From Bacteroidetes bacterium UBA7662 (lineage in GTDB: Bacteria; Bacteroidota; Bacteroidia; UBA7662), in NCBI GenBank assembly GCA_002483345.1, contig DLHS01000005.1, forward strand, positions 300,038 to 364,037: a stretch of DNA of 64,000 nt, given 5' to 3'. The position numbers and the translations under genes were made by a program. A model generated the notes under the pieces. It did no database searches. It was not told the DNA's origin and saw only the letters and a program-made list of their open reading frames with translations. Shown here in pieces: positions 9,160 through 17,800 of this stretch (position 1 is the first letter of the stretch; the number at the start of each line of letters is the position of its first letter).

Positions 9160-9570
9160 TCAGGAATGCGTCAGTTTGCCTAGCTGGGATTTCAGAATCT
9201 GAAAATCGAGGGGCTTGGGTAGCAGTGCCAGGGCATCGGGATTCATCCAGACTTTCTGCAAATCACTGTCATCCAGGGTCGATGACAGCATAAAAATGAA
9301 GTAATGCCTGCGGATTAATTCGGGTAATTTATTGAACGCTTTGAGGAAAGCAAAGCCGTCCATTTCAGGCATTTGAATGTCTAATAATACGACACTTATC
9401 GTCGGGGGAGATTTTTCTGTACGTATATAATCAAGCGCATTTCGGGCATTCAGAAAAGTCTTTACCTGGCTCGCAAGGTCTCCATAAAGGAGCAATCGCT
9501 CATTTATTTTAAGATCAAGCGGATTATCGTCGATCAGTATAAAGGGCAGTTTTTGAAAGTTGCTCGTCAC
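9160..9570 (-). CDS. stand-alone response regulator receiver
   Basis: 136 residues, a single CheY-like receiver domain with no output domain. The acidic pair is at residues 14-15 (LIDDN), the phospho-acceptor Asp at 64 (LLDIQMPEMDG), and the conserved Ser and Lys are in MLSS and LLPKP. It is the last gene of the five-gene signalling operon and overlaps the receiver-kinase gene by 4 bases, so it probably takes phosphate from one of the two operon kinases or from the Hpt-like protein at 49.5 kb. Function inferred only. Confidence 0.9.
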   Translation of the reverse strand: MTSNFQKLPFILIDDNPLDLKINERLLLYGDLASQVKTFLNARNALDYIRTEKSPPTISVVLLDIQMPEMDGFAFLKAFNKLPELIRRHYFIFMLSSTLDDSDLQKVWMNPDALALLPKPLDFQILKSQLGKLTHS

Positions 9571-10655
9571 TGGATGTTAGGCAGGTCGATCCGGAATACC
9601 GTTCCCCTTCCCACTTCCGAATCTACATATATTTTTCCATTCAAGCGAGAAACCGCGTCTTTCACGATGTACAGACCGATTCCACTGCCGAAATTATGGT
9701 TGGTTGCACGGAAGAACATTTTAAATATGTTCTCCTGCTCGGTGAGAGCGATGCCTATGCCATTGTCACCAATTTCAATCCTGGCTCCTTCCCGGTCAAC
9801 CTGTATGCGTACCCATAATTTTTTATCCGTTTTTTTCGGATCCTGGTATTTGATGGCATTGGAAATCAGGTTGCTGAAAATAATATTGAGTTTTAATACG
9901 TCTGAGCGAAAGGATACGGGTTGCTGAACATCTACTTCAAACTGCACATCCTTGGCAAGCTCCTGATACCGGTTGGCCTCCACGATTTCTTTACAGATTT
10001 GCAGGAAATCTATCTGACTGAAGTCGTTTTCAATCCGGTTGTTTTTGTAGTAGCTGATAATGTTTTTTATAAATACATCCAGCCGGTGTACACTTTCTTC
10101 AATCATATTGAAGTACTGCTCTGTGGAGCTGGGATCCTGCTCAATGCGGGCAAGTTTAATGATACCTAAAATCGACATCAGCGGAGAACGCAGGTCATGT
10201 GAGGCGGAATACACAAACTTGTCCAGTTCAACATATGCTTTTTCCAACTCCCGTTGTTTTTCAATCAACTGAACCCGTGAATCATATACCTCGAAGGCTG
10301 ATTGCACCGCACCCCTGATTTCCTCTTCATTCCAGGGCTTCTGCAGATAACGGAAAATATTCCCTACGTTAACTGCGCTGATAACCGCCTGAATGTCGGT
10401 ATATCCGGTGAGTAATATGCGCATGGTGTAGGGGTACTGGTCTTTGATCGATTCAAAAAACTCAATACCCGTCTCTCTTGGCATACGTTGGTCAGCGACA
10501 ATGATGGGAATTTCCTTTTCCTTCAGAATTTCCCGGGCCTCATCTGCTGATTCTGCAAGCAGTATGTCAAAATCGATGCGAAAGGCAGCACGGAAAGCGT
10601 AAAGATTATGCCTTTCGTCGTCGATGTAGAGTATGCGTATTTTTTTGGCAGTCAT
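9567..10655 (-). CDS. receiver-histidine kinase hybrid
   Basis: 362 residues. The N-terminal receiver has a phospho-acceptor Asp55 in VADQRMP. A short linker helix leads to a HisKA dimerisation helix with His153 (SASHDLRSPL) and an HATPase domain (NLISNAIKY N-box, GDNGIGI G1, GSGIGLYIV G2). There is no membrane segment, so it is a cytosolic kinase whose input is its own receiver. This suggests a relay from the 7TM kinase encoded 2 bases upstream. The receiver is closely similar to the divergent receiver gene at 14755 (shared LLTGYTDIQAVI). Confidence 0.92.
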   Translation of the reverse strand: MTAKKIRILYIDDERHNLYAFRAAFRIDFDILLAESADEAREILKEKEIPIIVADQRMPRETGIEFFESIKDQYPYTMRILLTGYTDIQAVISAVNVGNIFRYLQKPWNEEEIRGAVQSAFEVYDSRVQLIEKQRELEKAYVELDKFVYSASHDLRSPLMSILGIIKLARIEQDPSSTEQYFNMIEESVHRLDVFIKNIISYYKNNRIENDFSQIDFLQICKEIVEANRYQELAKDVQFEVDVQQPVSFRSDVLKLNIIFSNLISNAIKYQDPKKTDKKLWVRIQVDREGARIEIGDNGIGIALTEQENIFKMFFRATNHNFGSGIGLYIVKDAVSRLNGKIYVDSEVGRGTVFRIDLPNIQ

Positions 10656-10657
10656 AA

Positions 10658-12778
10658 CTATTTGTGCACCTTGGGGAGTGTAAGGATGAATTCGGTGCCT
10701 TCACCCAAGGTTGATTGTATGTCGATTTTTCCGTGATGAGATTCGATGATGCTGTAAACTATGGAAAGCCCCAGACCGGTACCCTGCCCGACAGCCTTGG
10801 TTGTAAAAAAAGGTTCGAATATCCGCTGTTTGGTTTCTTCTGTCATGCCTGATCCTGAATCTTTGATGCTGATAATCACCTGTTCGGCTTCAGCTTTTGT
10901 GGTCAGGGTAAGGGTTCCTGTGCTGTGGTTGTCTTTGGCATGGATGGCCTGAATGGCGTTGTTAAGTATGTTCATAAACACCTGATTCAGTTTGCCGGGG
11001 TAACATTCCACCAATGCATCTTCATCATAAACGCGTTCTACTTTTATACGCCCACCCATGCTGCTGTTCAATAAAATCAGGGTTGAATCTATGCCTTCAT
11101 TCACGTTTACTTTTTTCAGATCACTTTCATCCAGTCTGGAAAAAGTCCGTAAACCCTTTACAATCTCGGCAGTACGTACCGCACCTTCTTCCATACCGCT
11201 GATTAATACCTCAATTTCTTCGGTGAGATAGCTGAAATCCAGTTCGTTTTTGATGCTTTCCAGTTGCTTGCGCAGGTGGGGCTGATCTTCGGGTAAGATA
11301 GCTTCAAAACGTTTAATGGTCTCCATCAGATCATTGATATCCCGCCGGAGCGGCCTGATATTGGACGTAACAAAATTGATGGGGTTATTGATTTCATGAG
11401 CAATACCAGCGGTCAGCTGACCAAGCGAGGCCATCTTTTCGGCGTTCACCAACTGCGTCTGGGTGTTTTTCAATTCCGACAGGGTTTGATTCAGTTCCAC
11501 ATTGGTTTTCTGCAATTCAGAGGTGCGTTCATCTACCTTTTGCTCCAGCACAACGTTTTGTTCCCGGACCAGGAGTTCATTTTCTCTGGAAACACGCAAG
11601 GCATCCGCCTGCGATATTTCTTTTTCCTTTTTAAGGGTATTGATACGATCGGCCAGCGCCACACTCAGTAAAATACCCTCCACGGCCGACGACATCATCA
11701 GCACATGGTCTGTAAAAAATGTATAGGGAAGCCAACCCAGGTTGCGGCCTACATAAATGAAAAGCCCAATCATGAAGAAAGACCAGGCAAGCAGGAAAAA
11801 ACGCGCAGACCGTATGCCTTTCAGCGAAAGCCGGATTGAAAAGTACAAAGCATAAAAAGACAACAGCATGGCACAGAGATCCAGTATGTTGTAGCTTATC
11901 TTATGTAAACCCAATAGAAAGGTGATAACGGCCGTCAGATAGAGCCCTGCAAACAAGTGCAGCACTTTATTTACAACCGGAAGCCGTTCTTTGAGATGCA
12001 GGAAAAAACGGGTGAAGGAAATGGCGCCGATACCCCCCAGGGCAGAAAACAGCACGACTGAAAATTTATTCAGCTCCGGCGAACCGGGCAGGGCATATTT
12101 AAAGGTAAATCCCTGCAGACTGGCTTGCGCCAGAGCAATCCCCAGAATGTAAAGAACATAAAAGAGATAACTTTTATCACGAACACTGAAATAAATAAAG
12201 AGGTTGTAAAAAAACATCACGAACATGATGCCCAGATACAAACCCATGAAAATATCACTGCGGTAGTGGTTGGCCGTTATAGATTCAAGTGTCCCCACGT
12301 TTACAGGCAGGCTCATCTGCTCTTCCGAAACTACCCGGAAATAATAAACAGCGGTTTGTCCCATTTCGAGCGAAACCGGGAAAACATAATGCTGGTGATT
12401 AAAAACCCGTTCGCTGAAAGGTAGATTATCACCACTTGTGGTGCGCCGGTACCCCTGTGGGGTGGCCTCATAAAAAGATATACTGTCAAGTTGAGGATTG
12501 ACCAGCTCTATGGCCAGGACTTCGTTTGACTGCCGGTTTTCGACAGATAACCTGATCCAAATGGCATCTCCGGAGTATTGGTAGTTAGGTACCTGATAGG
12601 CTGTTTTAACGAAGTGGTTATGACGAATAACTTCTTCCAGCGTCATTCCCCTGCTACTGTCTGTGAACAACGCCATGTTGGTTCCTGCCAGGACACGTGT
12701 GTCGGCTGATCGGATCACAATTTGCCCCTTTCCCGTAAAAGGCAGCAACAGAAGCAGCAGAAACGGGAAAATCCTCAT
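10658..12778 (-). CDS. 7TM-DISM sensor histidine kinase
   Basis: 706 residues. A signal peptide (1-18) is followed by a periplasmic 7TMR-DISMED2-type beta domain (about 20-170), seven membrane segments (about 175-378), a coiled coil with a DERTSELQKTN motif (about 380-448), a HisKA domain with His461 (GIAHEINNPINF) and an HATPase domain (GSGMTEETKQRIFEPFF, GTGLGLSIV). DISMED2 domains resemble carbohydrate- or small-ligand-binding jelly rolls, so an extracellular ligand is likely. It follows the GNAT gene with a 4-base overlap (ATGA). Confidence 0.92.
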   Translation of the reverse strand: MRIFPFLLLLLLPFTGKGQIVIRSADTRVLAGTNMALFTDSSRGMTLEEVIRHNHFVKTAYQVPNYQYSGDAIWIRLSVENRQSNEVLAIELVNPQLDSISFYEATPQGYRRTTSGDNLPFSERVFNHQHYVFPVSLEMGQTAVYYFRVVSEEQMSLPVNVGTLESITANHYRSDIFMGLYLGIMFVMFFYNLFIYFSVRDKSYLFYVLYILGIALAQASLQGFTFKYALPGSPELNKFSVVLFSALGGIGAISFTRFFLHLKERLPVVNKVLHLFAGLYLTAVITFLLGLHKISYNILDLCAMLLSFYALYFSIRLSLKGIRSARFFLLAWSFFMIGLFIYVGRNLGWLPYTFFTDHVLMMSSAVEGILLSVALADRINTLKKEKEISQADALRVSRENELLVREQNVVLEQKVDERTSELQKTNVELNQTLSELKNTQTQLVNAEKMASLGQLTAGIAHEINNPINFVTSNIRPLRRDINDLMETIKRFEAILPEDQPHLRKQLESIKNELDFSYLTEEIEVLISGMEEGAVRTAEIVKGLRTFSRLDESDLKKVNVNEGIDSTLILLNSSMGGRIKVERVYDEDALVECYPGKLNQVFMNILNNAIQAIHAKDNHSTGTLTLTTKAEAEQVIISIKDSGSGMTEETKQRIFEPFFTTKAVGQGTGLGLSIVYSIIESHHGKIDIQSTLGEGTEFILTLPKVHK

Positions 12779-13515
12779 ACAAGTTTGGTTTTAAACTCGT
12801 CGGCCACGATGTTTTTGAGCTGCAGATCGTAGTGTATTTCTACCTGCATCTGACGGATAGGAGATGTTTCAACATGCACTTGCCGGAGGTTCTTTCGGAG
12901 GCTCAAGATACGTTCTCTTTCCAGATCCTCAGCAGTGTCGAGTGTTACAGCATTTTCAAGCAACACTACAGTGGCCAGCAGATCCAGTTTAGGGTAATAA
13001 AAAGTACCGTTGTTACCAATGGCCTTTAGTACACGGCATCCCACTTTTTCAGCAAACTTAACGGTATAGGGGGCACAAAGTGCAAAGATACTTTTGATCC
13101 CGATCTGCTCTGAAATCACTACGCCAACCCGTGTACTGAAAAAGGCACCTATACCCAAACCCGACACTTCCCTGGAATTCCAGAGACCGCATAACTCAGC
13201 CGTGCCGTCAACACTTAAATTTTTAACGTAATCATAAATTTTGGCATCAAAATCACCCGTGGCCTCTTCAATCGGAAGTGGCATGGTACCGCCTGCGCAT
13301 TGCAGCCGCGCACCTCCCAAAACCTTCTCTCCATCCAGGGTTTCAACCAGTATCACAAAACAGGCAGGATTAAACTTCCAGGCATGGTTGGCGCTCGTTA
13401 CTTTGTTCACACCGGCAACCTCCAAAACGTGTTCGTGTCCTGCAATAAATCTGTCGCATGCCTCCGGATCATCGGTTGCTCTGAATGCCCTGATTTTTAC
13501 TGCTTGTTGTGACAT
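12775..13515 (-). CDS. GNAT/autoinducer-synthase-like acyltransferase
   Basis: 246 residues. The pattern of a charged first helix, a GGARLQ strand, AELCGLWNSREVSGLGIG, then an acceptor strand (SIFALCAPYTVKFAEKVG) and YYPKLDLLATVVLLEN resembles the GNAT fold, and more loosely LuxI/FeeM-type N-acyl synthases. I do not recognise a named family. It is embedded between an E1/ThiF-like gene (1-base overlap) and a sensor kinase (4-base overlap). The C-terminal 50 residues are helical and extra to a minimal GNAT. The acyl donor and acceptor are unknown. Confidence 0.6.
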   Translation of the reverse strand: MSQQAVKIRAFRATDDPEACDRFIAGHEHVLEVAGVNKVTSANHAWKFNPACFVILVETLDGEKVLGGARLQCAGGTMPLPIEEATGDFDAKIYDYVKNLSVDGTAELCGLWNSREVSGLGIGAFFSTRVGVVISEQIGIKSIFALCAPYTVKFAEKVGCRVLKAIGNNGTFYYPKLDLLATVVLLENAVTLDTAEDLERERILSLRKNLRQVHVETSPIRQMQVEIHYDLQLKNIVADEFKTKLV

Positions 13516-14615
13516 CAGAGCTGCAGGTTTATGGGGTCCGTAATTTTTTCAGTATCAAAATAAAAACGACCTGATAACTGAAACTGACCCAACAATAAAC
13601 GTCTGCTCACGTCTGTAGTGGTTCCTCCGCCTAAAATAACAGCAGAGGCGAGCTGTGGCCAACTGGTAATTTTATGGCCAATGGCTGCATAAGAGTCACG
13701 CAGACGTTGGGAAATCTGGTGATAATCAACAATGGCCATCAGATACTGCATGCGGAGTTCCGCTGGCATAGGGCCCTCCGGCAGAGGACCAAAAGCCTCG
13801 ATGCGTCCGTGAAAGAGCGGACGGTCGGGTTCGAGATCGAATCGTTCAACATCCAGCATACCCCGGTCGCTGGTTTCCATTACCACCGGTATGGCAGCAG
13901 CCTTGGCTTTGTGCCGCAGCAATAGTTTTATTTCAAGACTGTCGCATTCGTCTGCCACCAGGTCAAGGCCTTCTATAAAAAGATCGATGTTTTCGGGGGT
14001 AATGCCTTCTGAAAAAACCTGAACCTGTAGAAATGGATCTATTTCGGCAATTTCACGGGCGGTGACAATGGCTTTGTTCTGCCCCAGGTGGTGTATGCCT
14101 GTCCGGATACGATTCAGATTGGTCAGGTCGAGGGTGTCAAAATCGGCCAGCCGGATTTCACCACATATGCGCTCCATGGCCATGGTCATGGCAATCGCAT
14201 TGCCAACGGAAAGACCTGCGATGCCAATTTTTTTGGTACGCAGTATATCCTGCTCCTCCCGGGTAATCTTAAACTGATTGCGGCTGGTACGCAGTTCATA
14301 AAATTCTTCCTCATCCACCAGGTGAATCAGCCGGTTCGACCAAGGGAAATAGACCCAGACACCATACTCATGAAAACCCAGGTCTCCCAGATGCGCATTC
14401 AGCAGTACTTTGGTGTCCTCATGTTGCAGCCTTCGGCCCGGATTCCTGATTTGCATCAGCTCTGCCAACTGGCGCTGCAAGGTATCCAGGATAATCAGAT
14501 CAGGATTGCCAATGAGTTCATTGAAGACATCCACATCATTTTTATCCGTTAGCCGGAAAATCCGGGGACGGTAGGCATGTACCTCACTGCCGCTGCGATA
14601 ATCTAAATAATCCAT
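13515..14615 (-). CDS. E1/ThiF-like adenylating enzyme (Rv1355c-like N-terminal half)
   Basis: 366 residues. After a 125-residue N-terminal region, a ThiF/E1 Rossmann domain begins (KKIGIAGLSVGNA at 129-140). It has the ATP-contact acidic patch LADFDTLDLTNLNRI, the conserved Lys181 in GQNKA, and Asp222 in ADECDS. It lacks the zinc CxxC pairs and any Cys after residue 224, so the usual E1 catalytic thiol is missing. It resembles the first half of the mycobacterial Rv1355c type, whose C-terminal nitroreductase-like half is absent here. It is the first gene of the five-gene signalling operon. Substrate unknown. Confidence 0.75.
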   Translation of the reverse strand: MDYLDYRSGSEVHAYRPRIFRLTDKNDVDVFNELIGNPDLIILDTLQRQLAELMQIRNPGRRLQHEDTKVLLNAHLGDLGFHEYGVWVYFPWSNRLIHLVDEEEFYELRTSRNQFKITREEQDILRTKKIGIAGLSVGNAIAMTMAMERICGEIRLADFDTLDLTNLNRIRTGIHHLGQNKAIVTAREIAEIDPFLQVQVFSEGITPENIDLFIEGLDLVADECDSLEIKLLLRHKAKAAAIPVVMETSDRGMLDVERFDLEPDRPLFHGRIEAFGPLPEGPMPAELRMQYLMAIVDYHQISQRLRDSYAAIGHKITSWPQLASAVILGGGTTTDVSRRLLLGQFQLSGRFYFDTEKITDPINLQL

Positions 14616-14728
14616 GAATCTTGCTTCCTAGGTGATGATTTAGGCATTTACTGTGGTTAACCAAACAGTCGTGTTGGAAAGATAATCAAGGATTACACAA
14701 TAATCGTGTGGCCAATAGGGATAAAGTT

Positions 14729-14736
14729 TATTTTTG
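14729..14736 (+). promoter_or_regulatory. -7 box of the divergent receiver gene
   Basis: TATTTTTG, a full TAnnTTTG match, 18 nt before the ATG at 14755. It sits in the 139-bp gap between this gene and the oppositely oriented E1-like operon. Confidence 0.5.
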
Positions 14737-14754
14737 ATTCAATAATTGAAAGTC

Positions 14755-15222
14755 ATGTCGGATAAAAGTCTCATCAACATATTGTACGTCGACGACGAAA
14801 TCAACAATCTTCATTCGTTCAAAGCAGCATTCCGACGTGATTTTAACGTTTTTGTAGCCGAATCGGCAGATGAGGGCAGAAAGATACTCGATGAACAAAT
14901 GATAGAGGTAATCGTCACCGACCAGCGTATGCCCGGTATGACGGGTGTCGAGTTCCTCGAATCCATCATTCCCCACTACCCCGAACCTATCCGGATACTG
15001 CTGACAGGATATACTGATATTCAGGCGGTTATTGATGCAATCAACAAAGGCCAGGTATACCACTATATCACCAAACCCTGGGATGAACAACAGCTCAGAA
15101 ACATCATCAACAAAGCATTTGAAGTATTCAGCCTGCGGGCAGAAAATAAAGAGCTTATCAAAAGCCTCCTTCGGGTAAATGAACAGCTGGAGTTTTTGCT
15201 GCGACAGAAATTACTCTCCTGA
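14755..15222 (+). CDS. response regulator receiver with C-terminal helix
   Basis: 155 residues from the ATG at 14755; a TTG three codons earlier is less likely because it is closer to the -7 box. CheY-like receiver with acidic residues in YVDDE, phospho-acceptor Asp56 (VTDQRMPG), the Thr/Lys pair (LLTGYTD, TKPWDE) and a 30-residue C-terminal helix, perhaps a coiled coil. It is highly similar to the N-terminal receiver of the kinase at 9567-10655. It is divergent from the E1-like operon and ends 5 bases before the amylase gene on the other strand. Confidence 0.9.
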   Translation: MSDKSLINILYVDDEINNLHSFKAAFRRDFNVFVAESADEGRKILDEQMIEVIVTDQRMPGMTGVEFLESIIPHYPEPIRILLTGYTDIQAVIDAINKGQVYHYITKPWDEQQLRNIINKAFEVFSLRAENKELIKSLLRVNEQLEFLLRQKLLS

Positions 15223-15227
15223 AAAAG

Positions 15228-16589
15228 TCAGGGTTTTCGGCTGTAAATTTTCACTTCGTAACCGTTCAGCACTTCCCCGTTGCCTAAAGCAGCTGGCTGA
15301 CCGGTAAATAAATCTTCCCAATTCGCATCCTGCCAGTAGTCTGGTATCGACAGATTTTGGCTGCCTGACTGGTTCCCTATGCAAATGAGCACGGTATCCC
15401 CCTCGTAGTATTTATAGAATGCGGTAACCGGGGTATGGCTCAGTACAAAAAGACCACCTTTTCTGAGTGCTTCCTGTGCTGTCCGTATCTGCATCAGTTT
15501 TTTATATTGCTCCGATAAACCAGGGTTTAAGCTCCAGTTGATGGGTTGTTTGGTAAAGAAGGGAATTTTTTGAGGGATGCCTACTTCCTGTCCGTTGTAA
15601 ATAAGGGGTACTCCGCCTATCAGCGCAGCCATGGCAAAGGCAGAAAAACTCCCCTGAATGCCGTTGAAGAGCGTTACCGGGCTATTGTCCCAGGCATATT
15701 CATCGTGGTTGGTACTGAAACGCAGCCGATGTTTGCCTTCAGGAGTTGTCAGGTATTCGCTGTGGTGGCGTGAGAGTAAATTGGCTGTCCCGCCATCGTT
15801 TTCAAAGACCAGCTTCAGACCGGTATAAAAATCCCAGCCGAAATTCAGATCAAACCCGGCTGCAAAATGATTACTTCTTGCTCCTTCTGCCAACATCAGC
15901 AGTCTTTTCGGGCTGTTTTGCCTTAAACTGTCAATGGCCTGTTTCCAGAAATCGTAAGGAACCATATCGGCTGCATCACAGCGGAAACCATCCACACCCA
16001 TGGTCTCTGTCCAGAAACGTATTTCCTGAATCATGGCCAGCCGCATTTCGGCGTTGCTGAAATTCAGATCGGCCACATCTAGCCAGGTAGTGCCCGGTGG
16101 GTGTATTATTGTGCCGCTACCGTCCTGCGTATACCAATCGGGATGTGTTGTAATCCAGGCGTGATCCCAGGCAGTATGGTTGGCAACCCAATCGAGCAGG
16201 ATGGCGATACCTCTTTTGTGTGCTTCTGTTATCAGCAGCTGCATGTCGGCCATGGTGCCATACTCGGCTGCGATGGCTTTGTAGTCGCGGATAGAATAGG
16301 GAGATCCCAATCCACCCACCGAACGAAGCTGCCCTACAGGATAAACGGGCATCAGCCAGATGACATTTATGGAAAGCGCCCGGATGGAGTCGAGGCGTGC
16401 CAGGAGTCCGTTGAGGTTGCCTGCCGTGCTGAATGCCCGCAGGTTAACCTCATACATGGCAATATCGGCCGTTGCGGTCAGCTCAAAAGGAGCAGAGACG
16501 ACGGGGGTAACCGGTGTTCCGGTTTCTTTCCGGCAGCCGGTCAGCGCTAGGAGTATCAACCCGGCAACGACTATTACGCGTATTTTCAT
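15228..16589 (-). CDS. lipoprotein GH13 alpha-amylase
   Basis: About 453 residues from the ATG at 16589; an in-frame start 8 codons earlier gives a poorer signal peptide. Signal and lipobox (LALTGC) imply outer-membrane or periplasmic lipid anchoring. GH13 regions are present: VANH (region I), GFRCDAAD with the nucleophile Asp (II), the acid/base Glu in LAEGAR (III) and TNHDE (IV). It hydrolyses alpha-1,4-glucans such as starch or maltodextrin. No sus-type porin is nearby. It is divergent from the TRIC gene 62 bases away. Confidence 0.92.
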   Translation of the reverse strand: MKIRVIVVAGLILLALTGCRKETGTPVTPVVSAPFELTATADIAMYEVNLRAFSTAGNLNGLLARLDSIRALSINVIWLMPVYPVGQLRSVGGLGSPYSIRDYKAIAAEYGTMADMQLLITEAHKRGIAILLDWVANHTAWDHAWITTHPDWYTQDGSGTIIHPPGTTWLDVADLNFSNAEMRLAMIQEIRFWTETMGVDGFRCDAADMVPYDFWKQAIDSLRQNSPKRLLMLAEGARSNHFAAGFDLNFGWDFYTGLKLVFENDGGTANLLSRHHSEYLTTPEGKHRLRFSTNHDEYAWDNSPVTLFNGIQGSFSAFAMAALIGGVPLIYNGQEVGIPQKIPFFTKQPINWSLNPGLSEQYKKLMQIRTAQEALRKGGLFVLSHTPVTAFYKYYEGDTVLICIGNQSGSQNLSIPDYWQDANWEDLFTGQPAALGNGEVLNGYEVKIYSRKP

Positions 16590-16639
16590 GCTGCAAACTA
16601 CACACGAAAGCATCCTCCTCCAAAAGTGGTCACAGCTTA

Positions 16640-16647
16640 TATCTTTG
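16640..16647 (+). promoter_or_regulatory. -7 box 4 nt before a start codon (TRIC gene)
   Basis: TATCTTTG ends exactly 4 nt before the ATG at 16652. With the usual Bacteroidota spacing the transcript would start on or next to the A of ATG, giving a leaderless mRNA. See the matching cases at 20536, 27354, 31093 and 62770. Confidence 0.5.
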
Positions 16648-16651
16648 CTGC

Positions 16652-17254
16652 ATGGATTTACAACACCCCTTTGAGCTGTTAGGTACCTATGCTTTTGCCA
16701 TTTCCGGTTCGCTGGCGGTGAAAGACAAGGAACACGACTGGTTTGGGGCCGGATTCACCGGCTTTCTGACTGCCATCGGGGGAGGAACGCTGCGCGATGT
16801 GCTGCTGGGCAGTTATCCGCTCGTGTGGATTGCCAATATCCATTTTTTGTATGCCGTTATTGCCGGTGTGCTGACCACTTACTTCGCCTTTGGCTTTCTG
16901 ATGCGTTTGCGGAAAACCTTATTTTTGTTTGATACGGTGGGTATTGGCTTTTTTACAGTTTTAGGTGTCGAAAAAGCGCTGGAAGTGGGTGTTCAACCTG
17001 AAATCGCGGCCATCATGGGCATGTTTTCAGCCGTCATGGGTGGTGTAATCCGGGATACACTCACGAATGAAATCCCCGTTATCTTCCGCAAAGAAATTTA
17101 CGCCACCGCCTGCCTGGCAGGCGCAGCTTTTTACCTTTTGCTTCGCTCGTTTGGGGTCGAGCGCGACTGGAACCTGATTTTATCTATCCTGAGTATTATC
17201 TCCATAAGGTTGCTGGCTGTCAGGTACCGACTCACTTTGGGTAGAATTAACTGA
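16652..17254 (+). CDS. TRIC-type (UPF0126) cation channel protein
   Basis: 200 residues. I chose the ATG at 16652 because residues upstream in the open frame are the antisense of the amylase leader and the TAnnTTTG box sits just before it. It has two copies of a three-helix unit with the glycine-rich turns GGGTLRDVLLG (near 40) and GGVIRDTL (near 130), the hallmark of bacterial TRIC proteins, which form trimeric K+-selective pores in the inner membrane. Physiological role not known. Confidence 0.9.
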   Translation: MDLQHPFELLGTYAFAISGSLAVKDKEHDWFGAGFTGFLTAIGGGTLRDVLLGSYPLVWIANIHFLYAVIAGVLTTYFAFGFLMRLRKTLFLFDTVGIGFFTVLGVEKALEVGVQPEIAAIMGMFSAVMGGVIRDTLTNEIPVIFRKEIYATACLAGAAFYLLLRSFGVERDWNLILSILSIISIRLLAVRYRLTLGRIN

Positions 17255-17378
17255 TCCGGACAGGATTGGCAGGGAATAAATGTATCACAATGAGCAGGAG
17301 AAACTTTATGTGAAAAACGAGGCAAGATTCCATGCCGATTTCTGTAGCTCAATTCGTGTGAATACGCCTTGTTTTGAC

Positions 17379-17386
17379 TACTTTTG
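17379..17386 (+). promoter_or_regulatory. -7 box upstream of the EVE-pyrR-pyrB operon
   Basis: TACTTTTG ends 6 nt before the ATG at 17393, so the 5' leader would be zero to a few bases. That leaves no room for a classical PyrR-binding attenuator upstream of the operon. Confidence 0.45.
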
Positions 17387-17392
17387 AGTCCT

Positions 17393-17800
17393 ATGAATTA
17401 TTGGCTCCTCAAATCCGAACCAGACGTTTACGGCTTCGAAAAACTTCAGAAAGAAGGTAAAGGAACCTGGGACGGTGTGCGTAACTATCAGGCAAGGAAC
17501 AACCTCCGGGATATGTTGGTGGGTGATCTCGCTTTTTTTTACCACAGTAACATCGGTCAGGAAATTGTAGGTGTAATACGTATCAGCAAGGCACATTTCC
17601 CCGACCCAACTATTGACGATGACCGATGGCTGGCGGTGGAGGTAGAGCCGGTTTATCTCCTGAAAAGGCCGGTTACTTTAAAAGAACTCAAGGCGGATCC
17701 CCGTTTTGAAGAACTGCTGCTCGTCCGCCATAGCCGCTTGTCAGTAATGCCGGTCAGCAAAGAACATTTTGATGCTATCTTAGCACTCTCGGAACTATGA
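17393..17800 (+). CDS. EVE domain protein
   Basis: 135 residues covering a complete EVE (PUA-like) domain: start MNYWLLKSEPD, then WDGVRNYQARNNLR and FFYHSN. EVE proteins recognise modified bases in RNA or DNA (for example 5-methylcytosine-type marks) and sometimes accompany restriction systems. Here it is coupled to pyrR by a 4-base ATGA overlap, an odd partner. The start at 17393 is an ATG; a TTG three codons earlier lies inside the -7 box. Confidence 0.92.
   Translation: MNYWLLKSEPDVYGFEKLQKEGKGTWDGVRNYQARNNLRDMLVGDLAFFYHSNIGQEIVGVIRISKAHFPDPTIDDDRWLAVEVEPVYLLKRPVTLKELKADPRFEELLLVRHSRLSVMPVSKEHFDAILALSEL

Noticed and set aside
17255..17392. PyrR-binding attenuator before the EVE-pyrR-pyrB operon
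   Set aside because: No conserved PyrR binding-loop hairpin or terminator is visible, and the promoter box lies just 6 nt before the first ATG.
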